The translations under genes and the position numbers were made by a program. The notes beneath the pieces were generated by a model. It saw nothing but the letters and a program-made list of their open reading frames with translations. It was not told where the DNA came from and ran no database searches. This document shows, piece after piece, positions 56,105 to 64,000 of a stretch of 64,000 bases of DNA; the first letter of the stretch is position 1, and the number at the start of each line of letters is the position of its first letter. Source of the DNA: Megalobrama amblycephala (taxonomy: Eukaryota > Chordata > Actinopteri > Cypriniformes > Xenocyprididae); the NCBI RefSeq assembly GCF_018812025.1, contig NC_063044.1:48833989-48897988 (forward strand). The letters run 5' to 3'.

Positions 56105-56347
56105 AAACATTTGCAATCTGTTCACAAATTGACCCACTAGGCCTACCCTATTTTCTGAATTATTATTATTCGCAAGTAGCTATATTCAGGCAGTAATTTT
56201 ACCCTGACATGAAACACCAACACTAACTTGTAAGTCTAAGCAGTTTATGCAAGTGATCTAACTGGCTCTGTCTGATTAGGCCTAGCCTACATCTCACCTC
56301 TGTGGGGCAGCATTGCTGCATAAATGGACAGTGCATGAAGACAGACA

Positions 56348-56348
<1 letters not shown>

Positions 56349-56389
<41 letters not shown>
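56349..56389. repeat. (AC)n microsatellite
   Basis: About 20 AC units. Confidence 0.95.
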
Positions 56390-56394
<5 letters not shown>

Positions 56395-57690
56395 AGCAGC
56401 TCTCCTACTATTTTGATTAACTTCCGTCTAATTCATCAGAAAGTTAAACATTTTGGAACTATGAGATCTGTTCTTTGATGCCATGCAAAAGTATTCTTAT
56501 TTTATTTTTATTTTGTTTTGTTTCTGTGAAGGTGTTATTTCAGTGATAGTCTTTTCCTTGTAAAACAGGGCTTGGAGTTAATGGAAAAAGCAGTATTTAT
56601 TTGTTTCGAATGAAGCATTGCCTCTATTAGCCTATTTAGTTGCTTTAACAACATTATATTTTACTTTTGGCTTAGCCTATATGAATACTTTGAAAAAAAA
56701 ACATCAGTTAACAACCAACTATTTTTTTATGAATTGCAGGGATTAAAAACTTTCATTCTTAAAAATTCCTGACTCTTTTGTGTGAAATTATCATTCCAAA
56801 TCAGGAAAACCAGCTTATTTGCTGAACAGATTCCAACATTAGTGACCAGGTTGTAGCTCTAGAGCGCCATCTACAGACTCAACATCTCATTTACATCAGT
56901 ACATCTAACATTGAAAAGTCTGTTCAAACCTGTAAGTAAAAATATCTTTCCATTCTCATCATGTGTTAGAAACAATCTCAGTTAACAATCCTTGAGAATG
57001 TGGTGAGAAATCAGCTTATCTGTCGAGTCCTCTGAATCCTGATGGATACCAGTTTGTCTTTGACTTGTGAATTTATTTACCTGGGCCTCCAGGGGCCCGA
57101 CACTTACTTTCAACACTGATGGTGTTATCCTTGTAAATCTTCCGGCGACTATTTTGACAAGGCCTGGAATCAAAGGTGTGGTTGTGAGCCTGTGCTCTGG
57201 AGGACTAAGTGGACATTTCCTTTTGAAACATGTATAATATTAGCCTTGGATGAATGAAGACATTGTCAGAGACAAAACTCCCGTCCTCCTCTTTTTCCTT
57301 CTCTCTGACTCTCTCGCTCTTTTAAATATACTATACTTTTCAAAGTTTATATGCAGTTTAAATTGGTTTTGTTTTGTTTTGTTTTTTAATAATCCGTCTC
57401 TGGATCACTGTGCTTCCAGGCTTCCTGACTGAGCATGCTCAGAAAGAGAGAGTGGCTGGTGGTGGAGAATTTAGGAGCGTAGGAGGTTTTCCTGGATTGT
57501 CTGTGTGGCACGCATGTCAAACTCACTGCAATATATAATTAGTCTGTCTTTGCTGGGCACTACCAGGATATCTATAGCCATCGGTGGCTTTCTGTAATTC
57601 ATGCTTTCTAGTCTAAACAATGATTCAGAGGGAGTAAATCTTTCTGAGAGAAATCTGAGGCTTTCAGTCGAGGCAGTCTGTGATACGACG
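56390..57690. other. Intergenic, no gene seen
   Basis: AT-rich with no repeat family that I can name. Open frames near 56982-57173 (-) and 57250-57432 (+) lack domains and plausible splice contexts. Confidence 0.4.
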
Positions 57691-57898
57691 GTACCTCAAG
57701 TTGTCATTTACTCACCCTCATACCTGTATGACTGATATGTTGAACACAAATGACAAATGTTTTTTTCTTCATATTTACAATGAAATTCAAAGTCATTGGA
57801 CCCTAACTTACTGCAGAAATCCTCTTTTGTGTTCCACAGAAGAAAATTAAATGGGTGTGGAATAGAACTTTAATTTTTGGGTAAACTATCCCTTTAAG
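57691..57898. mobile_element. MITE related to the AGTTCACCC family
   Basis: TCATTTACTCACCCTCATAC at the left and TTTTTGGGTAAACTATCCCT at the right. The short internal-deletion form resembles the fragments at 31639-31790 and 58790-58875. Confidence 0.6.
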
Positions 57899-58054
57899 TT
57901 CATCCTATTCAGTTGACAATGCTGCTTAGTTACAAGTTCTCAAGAAGTTCTATCTTCCTGACTTTAAAGCTTCATGGACAACAAATATCATTTTGTTTCT
58001 TTGTGGACTCTTTAAATAAAACAGTCAAACCAAACAGCTTTAAATGCAATCTGT

Positions 58055-58108
<54 letters not shown>
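58055..58108. repeat. (TTTC)n microsatellite
   Basis: About 13 tetranucleotide units. Confidence 0.95.
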
Positions 58109-58109
<1 letters not shown>

Positions 58110-59400
58110 ACACTACATGCTGTAAATGCTTTATCAGGTAAAACATCTAAATTAAGTGATTTTAATCAAATCAGAAATATGATTTAATATCAAGGTAACA
58201 ATCACATATTTATTACTGTGCAGAGCTTTGTGAAAAATTGTGTATCACTGCAACCGATTAAGTTGAGACAACTCAAATGATTTAAGGAATGTGATTCCCT
58301 CAGTTCAGTTGAGTAATGGGGAAATTGACAACTCAATTTAATTGAGTTGACCTAATGTGGTCTTTTAATTGAATTAACTTTAAGTACAAATAAATTAAAA
58401 GGCAAACAGACTAAACTCCCCTGCACCTGGAACGCGATTACTGATGCACCCAATTGATGCACCCAATTACCATTACATTTTTATTTTTTATTTTATTTTG
58501 TTACGCTATAGTTGGTTACCAACAAATTCATAGAGCCGAGAGCTAGGGTAGATATTAAGGTTTTCAATCTAATTAATTTGATTTTAATATATTTCTAATG
58601 CAAAGGTATTATATGGGAGACGTACAATATTACTGTTTTACTGTATTTTTAATCAAATCAGCTTTTGTGACTTTTTTTTTTTTTCAAAAAACATTTTTAT
58701 AATAGTTTTGTGATTTTTTTTAACTTACTTACATTGAAAATAATGGCCAGTATATTCTTCCCAAAAAATCACTTTTGTTGTCACAGAAGAAAGAAAGTCA
58801 TTCAGGTTTGGAACGACATGAAGGTGAGTAAATGGTGACAGATTGCTCTTTTTTGAGTGGACTATCCCTTTAATGAAAACATTATGTATCATCAAATATA
58901 CCGTGAGACATAGAGGAGGGAATGTGTGAATGCTCAGATTTCTGAATCTCCTCCCTCACATCAGCAGAAGGGAATGTTCCTCCCTTTCGCACAAGGACTG
59001 GCGCGTCTGTGTGTGTGCGAAGGAGAGATGGTGAAACTGGCATGCGTCTGGGATCCTTTTCCGCTCTCTCTCTCTTCTCCAGATGTGGATCTCCCGTGGC
59101 CCTTCTTGTTGGCTGATCCAGTACTCTGACGAGACTTCCAGCTGTACGGCATCCAGAATGAGCCACAGCTGTTTCCAATCTGTGTGCTTTTCCAATGGGG
59201 AGAGGAAACTCAAGAAGAATAGGACTTTACTTTTGCCACTAAACAATTTATAAGATCAACTCAGACACTCATTTACTGGTGAAAACCAGAAACATTTCAT
59301 TGCATTTCTCAAGATGCATATGTCATGACTAGGTTTGAAACACCTTTTAATAATATCCCATCTTTTTTTAATCACAAGCACTTCATACCATTAAAAAGTT
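58109..59400. other. Intergenic with MITE fragment
   Basis: A MITE half lies near 58790-58875 (GGAACGACATGAAGGTGAG and ACTATCCCTTTAA). Short repeated CAATTTAATTGAG-type words lie near 58300-58360. No gene was seen. The overlapping open frames near 58880-59250 on both strands look like chance. Confidence 0.4.
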
Positions 59401-59710
59401 TAAGGTCAGATTTTTTTATTCAGCAAAAGTGACAGTAAACCCCTTTATAATTTTACAAAAGTTTCCACAAAAATATTAACTGTTTTCAACATTGATAATA
59501 ATAAGAAATGTTGAGCAGCAAATCATCATATCAGAATGATTTCTGAAGGATCATGTGACACTGAAGACTGTAATGATGCTGAAATGCTTTGACATCACAG
59601 GAATAAATTACATTTGAAAATAGAAAAGCTATTTTAAATTGTAATAATATTTCACAATATTACAGTTTTTACTGTATTTTTTAACAACAACAAAAATATC
59701 CTTGGTTGGC
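59400..59710 (+). repeat. Dispersed repeat, inverted partner of 60660-61155
   Basis: GAAGGATCATGTGACACTGA and AATATTTCACAATATTACAG mark the family. The reverse complement of the first phrase is at 60859-60880. Confidence 0.7.
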
Positions 59711-60659
59711 ATAAGAGACTTTTTTGATGTGTGTCCATCTTTGAATGAGTGTGTCAGAACAAGCATCAACAAATGTCAGCTGAGAGCATTTTTCCCTCCG
59801 GCACAGAAGAGATCTGTTCTGGACTAATAAATTATAACACATGTTTACAGGACACAAAGGGAGAGAAAAGACAGAGACCTGTGTAGTGTCAGGACCTTCT
59901 CAAACTGCCCCGTTTATATCCACATTGTCTCCAAATAGGAAATGAGTGGTGAGAATGAATGCAAGGCAGCTAAAAAGTCCTTCTGCCTTTTCTTCTAGCA
60001 TAAGAAATAGCTGTAAATAGTGAATGAGGTTCCCATGCAGTGTCAGAAATTAACTTTTAATATTTAATTAATACCTATAGTTCTGAAACTCTAGACGGCA
60101 CAGGCTGATAGGTCTTTAACTCATTGGTAGCAATCACGTCATTATCTACATAGCATAGCTGATTGGTTGCTGTTGCGTCAGTGGCAATGAGCTCAACATT
60201 CTAACAAATACTGGTAGTGTTTGCTGTTAGCAGTATACAGCACACTGTCAGAAACCCTTCACCTTCCCCAGCTCCACCTGTATAGATCTGCTATGGGATT
60301 AAATCATGTATGTTACCTGTGCAGCAGCAGCATGTCTTACATGCTCACAGCAATGTCTGTTAATGTATTGGCAGTAGCAAATCTTGGTACTTGCTGTGCA
60401 GCAGCAGCAGATCTATTCTGCCAAGACCAAATACATTAAAATTGCCATATCCATTACCATGCCAATCTCTATTACCACACCAATCGCCCGAGAGTTGTCA
60501 TGACAAAATTATTATTTTCATTAACAGCAATATTTGGAGACTTAATTGATTTTGGTGCCATTATTTAAATTTAAATCTATTAAAATAAACCACTTTCAAT
60601 TGGCAAGAATTCAACAACACATGCCCCTTTGGACATTGAATACAAGTGAATACAATACT
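59711..60659. other. Spacer between inverted repeats, no gene seen
   Basis: It contains CAGCAGCAGCA clusters near 60322 and 60400. No domain-bearing frame was seen. Confidence 0.4.
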
Positions 60660-61155
60660 TACATTTAAAAATTTTGCATCTGTGAGAAGTTTATTTTGCA
60701 GTTTATTTAATAATAAAAAAATAAAAAAACAGTAAAATGATAAATTATGAGATATTATTACTATTTACAATAACTGTTTTCTATTTGAATGTGTTTTAAA
60801 ATGTAATTTATTCCTGTAATGTCAAAGCTGAATTTTCAGCATCATTACTCCAGTCTTCAGTGTCACATGATCCTTCAGAAATCATTCTAATGATGATTTG
60901 ATGTTCAAGAAACATTTCATTATTAATGTTAAAAAAAAGTTGTGTTATATATATATTTCAAGAATCTTTGATGAATAGAAATTTTAAAATAACAGCATTG
61001 ATTTGAAATAGAAATCTTTTGTAACATTAAGAATGCCTTTTACTGTCACTTCTGAACAATTTAATGCATCCTTGCTGGATAAAAGTAGTGTTTCTTTAAA
61101 TAAAATAAAATCTAATAAATTAAATATTTTCTGACCCCAAACTCTTGAACGGTAG
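60660..61155 (-). repeat. Dispersed repeat, inverted partner of 59400-59710
   Basis: TCAGTGTCACATGATCCTTC and the end phrase CCCCAAACTCTTGAACGGTAG are typical of this cyprinid family. Confidence 0.7.
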
Positions 61156-61432
61156 CCTATCTGAAGACAACAGATCATTATGGTGTGAGCGTAGTAAACT
61201 CAAACAGAAAGGCCTAAAATAGAACATTAAGAAATATACCAAATTTGAGATGATCTATAAAAGAAAAGAATTAACTTTTTGGACATTCCTCCCCAAAACA
61301 TCTACTAAGTAATATATAAAACTCACTGGTACAATAATATAAGAGCAACCATTTGCTGTCCTACAAACATCTTCTTAATCTTCTTTATCTTTTAATCTTA
61401 ATCTGTAATTAATTCTAGTGTTCCTTCAAGTA

Positions 61433-61675
61433 TTTGGTAACACTTTACAAATGTCTGTTAACATGATCTAACAATTAATTAATACTATTTTTTTTATTAT
61501 TAGTTATTTTCAGCATTTACTAATATCTGGATATTAAAATCAAAAGTTATGTCTAACATAACCTAACATAAATACCAACAAAGATGAATAAATACTGTAA
61601 CAAATGTATTGCTTATTGTTAGTTAATGTTAGTTGATGCATTAACTAAAGTTAACTTATAAGGTTTTGCTTTTTA
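61433..61675. repeat. Foldback MITE, relative of 30060-30365
   Basis: It begins TTGGTAACACTTTACAAATG and ends near GTTAACTTATAAGG. TTATTGTTAGTTAATGTTAG is shared with the other copy. Confidence 0.6.
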
Positions 61676-63999
61676 TTTTCTGTTTTGCACAGAGAAGCCG
61701 TGAGGGAGAAGAACTGGTTTGTTATTTTTTAGAAAATCCTGAGAAACACTGATCTTCGTCCTGCCGTCTGCACCGGACATGTCAGGCCAGCACGACACCA
61801 GCAGCCTCCCTGTGGGTGGTCGAGTGGACTAGACGAAATATTCACAGCATACCGACCCACAGATTCATTCTAATAGATCTATATTTTACTAGTAATTTCA
61901 TCTATTATCCAGATTTAGAACTGAGTTACAAATACTATAAGCAACATTTCAAAAGCGGATACTAAATCAGTTATCAGAAAAACTGTGACAGTTATGCAAC
62001 AAAACACTACAATTAGACTCACCCACATTACCACATCCTTATCCACTCCACCCACACAGGTGATGCCTGCAGGGCACAAAAATATCTTTTTTATACTGTG
62101 TGTGAGAGAGAGATGAATGGGTGTGGCTGAGGGTGTGTGTGGGATCCATGCGTGATGATTGACAATAGCAGCTGTTGTTATATTAGTTATATACACGTTT
62201 AATTCCGCTTCTCTCTCCTCTGATTGTGTACTTGTTTGTTTGACACGTGGGAATGACGCTAAAGCTTGACTGATGTGTTTTTTTCTTCTTCTTTGACGTT
62301 CCCCCTTTCCTTTCATTCCTTCAAACTTTGCAGTTGCTCACTTTCATTTGTTCTCTTTTATTTCATTTCTTTGTGTTTCCTTTCTTTCTTTCTTTCTTTC
62401 TTTCTTAATGCCTCACTTACTTTTTCATATTTTCATTTTCACTTTCTCTTCTTAACCCCTTCCTCTCACTACATCAATCCTCTACAATGTCTCCATCTCT
62501 CAATTACTTTGCCCTCATGTTTAATGCATCCGTTTTTCTCAACTGGTTGTAGATCAGTTTCAGACCTCGCAAGATTATGGTACAAATATTAAAAAGAACT
62601 ATGTTAGCTGACGTCAGAGGATTTGAAAGAGAATCCTAATGTACAGACATGTGTGAAACACCTCAGGGCAAAAGTGTTGATTTTGGTTAAGAAAATGGCC
62701 GAGATTCACTGGGGGGACCGCATTTTGCAGACCATAGATGCAGAAAATCACACTATATGTATGAAACTTGCATTGCATTTTGAGGCTATTACATAAGAGA
62801 TGAAAATCCTCAACATTTTGAACAGGAACTCCGTCCTGGATCCTTTTACTCACTTTCATTTATTCAGGTGTTACAATCTCATCTCCAGTTAGGCTCTATA
62901 TGAAATCTCAAATCTTTTTCTCGGTCATGCACTGGAGGGCCAGTAGAGGGCGTCAGTCGTGCTGTAGGCTATGTTGTGAATAGTCCGTTTATGTTCTTTC
63001 CCCCCTTTTCTTTCAGTTTCACATCTGCTAATAAGTTACGCTAATATGATCTAGTGATGTGACATTTTTTATTTTAAAATCATAGTTTTGACAACATTTT
63101 TATTAGATTATACTGGTGTTTAAATCTCTACATGGTGATTTGAAGCCTCTTTAGTACTTTACAGATGCTGAGTTTCTCTTCTACTGCCAAAAATACAACT
63201 TTCTCACCAGCCTGGCTGTAATTTATGAATCATTCTCTGTTTTTAACAGATAATATGTCGATGCTGGAATAGTTATGTGTTGGATAAGAACACTGTACTC
63301 CTGTATCATCATTATACTGACCCGTTCTGCGTCTTTAGATTTATGAAGTCTGAGGAAGAATATTAAATGAAGGTCAATAGAAGAGAGGAAAACTCTTGCT
63401 TCCATTTGACAGCACAGCTTGGCAGTCTGTCAAAATATCCTTCCAAGACTCCTGATCAGATGGCAGGCAAAGGAAGAAAGCTGAGGAGAGAGGAAGGTGG
63501 GAAGATCATCATCCTACTCCAAAGCATACTGAGGAATGTCAGTGTGTCTGGAGAAGAATGAGCGATTCCAGTTTCTAAGTGCTGTTTTTCCTCTATCAAA
63601 GCTTCTTTTATTCTCTCCATCCTTACCTAAGTATTCCCTACCAATTTTTTAAATGTTTAAAATAACCCCCTTACATTTTTAGGCCACAATGGCAGATGAA
63701 TTAATACAATAAGCACAACAAAACAAATGGCCTATTTATAAAGTATTTGGCTGATTGGTGAAAGATAATAATTGGTTGATTTCACATACTGAGTCATTCC
63801 AATCTAGATTAAGTAATAATCAAAGCAGTTTTTGTCTTCTGGAAATGGAAATATTATCGGATAGATGTACTGTAGTAAATACGAGAGTGGCTTTTTGTGT
63901 GAATGTGTTGTTGAACTAATTTTTTACAGCTGATTGCTAGTCATTTGGGACACTGAAATGCCTGTGTTGGGCAGAGAGAGAAAGAATGAAGGCACTTAA
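61676..63999. other. Intergenic to window end, no gene seen
   Basis: It includes a pyrimidine-rich stretch 62270-62520 with a (TTTC)n tract at 62379-62404. No exon of an expected neighbour gene was recognised. Frames at 61915-62316 (-), 62266-62592 (+) and 63367-63561 (+) show no domain. Confidence 0.4.
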
Positions 64000-64000
64000 G

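Noticed and set aside
58882..59246. Possible exon pair on either strand
   Set aside because: Four overlapping frames on both strands, no domain, no consistent splice signals.
61915..62592. Possible membrane protein (133 codons on -, 108 codons on +)
   Set aside because: The hydrophobic look comes from pyrimidine-rich, microsatellite-bearing DNA. There is no homology or splice structure.
63367..63561. Possible small basic protein
   Set aside because: A single 64-codon frame without context. It may be a chance ORF.
1..63999. Bacterial or phage systems (defence islands, operons, integrons)
   Set aside because: Introns, SINEs, LINEs, MITEs and vertebrate genes show that this is animal nuclear DNA.

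Overview
The window looks like teleost nuclear DNA, most likely from a cyprinid (zebrafish/carp lineage). It is AT-rich and intron-bearing. It is packed with repeats that I recognise as cyprinid types: a 5S-rRNA-derived SINE3, a DIRS-type tyrosine-recombinase retrotransposon, hAT and TTAA-target MITEs, an L1-like LINE and solo LTRs. It has no bacterial features. The species call is inference from repeat types and from two genes.

Only two intact protein-coding genes are supported, both on the + strand. The first is a ten-coding-exon beta-1,4-N-acetylgalactosaminyltransferase (25606-35718, 470 aa, all splice phases consistent), assigned to b4galnt2. The second is the two-coding-exon cone transducin gamma subunit gngt2 (46464-46831, 69 aa, CaaX end). 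To my knowledge these genes are also neighbours in mammals (the B4GALNT2-GNGT2 interval), which supports orthology. They share no pathway: one is a Golgi glycan-terminal transferase and the other a photoreceptor G-protein subunit.

Left third (1-25 kb): layered mobile DNA. A GC-rich repeat occurs as two direct copies (about 1143-1770 and 2010-2660). A third, inverted copy starts at 6089 and resumes at 7737 and again at 17379. Inside the inverted pair lie broken exons of a SAM-like protein (2786-2857, 5113-5166). The third copy is split by an LTR-like block and by a 9.6 kb composite insertion. The composite is a Harbinger/ISL2EU-like element holding a TTAA-flanked element (7989-9539) and a DIRS element (9547-16811). 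The DIRS recombinase gene is itself split by a 1.55 kb palindromic element with a TA target duplication (14211-15762). Further right are a BED-finger hAT remnant, a broken HECT-like ORF on + (19306-20560), an LTR-like block with 5-bp direct repeats (21447-22572) and a broken DDE integrase-like ORF on - (22902-23511).

Middle (25-47 kb): b4galnt2, whose second coding intron was enlarged by a 4.5 kb composite insertion. Then come a decayed L1-like LINE (36.1-39.6 kb), several MITEs and a solo LTR, and gngt2 with a SINE3 in its 5' intron.

Right third (47-64 kb): no convincing gene. It holds TTAA and other MITEs, several perfect palindromes, and a 3.5 kb element (51418-54963) with a 50-bp GC-rich minisatellite near one end. 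A second TIR element inside it (51967-53595) carries a repeated CACCAGTGAC motif. The rest is AT-rich spacer with microsatellites. The best candidates for something undescribed are the SAM/HECT/integrase gene fragments with the inverted repeats next to them, and the 51.4-55.0 kb nested element pair.
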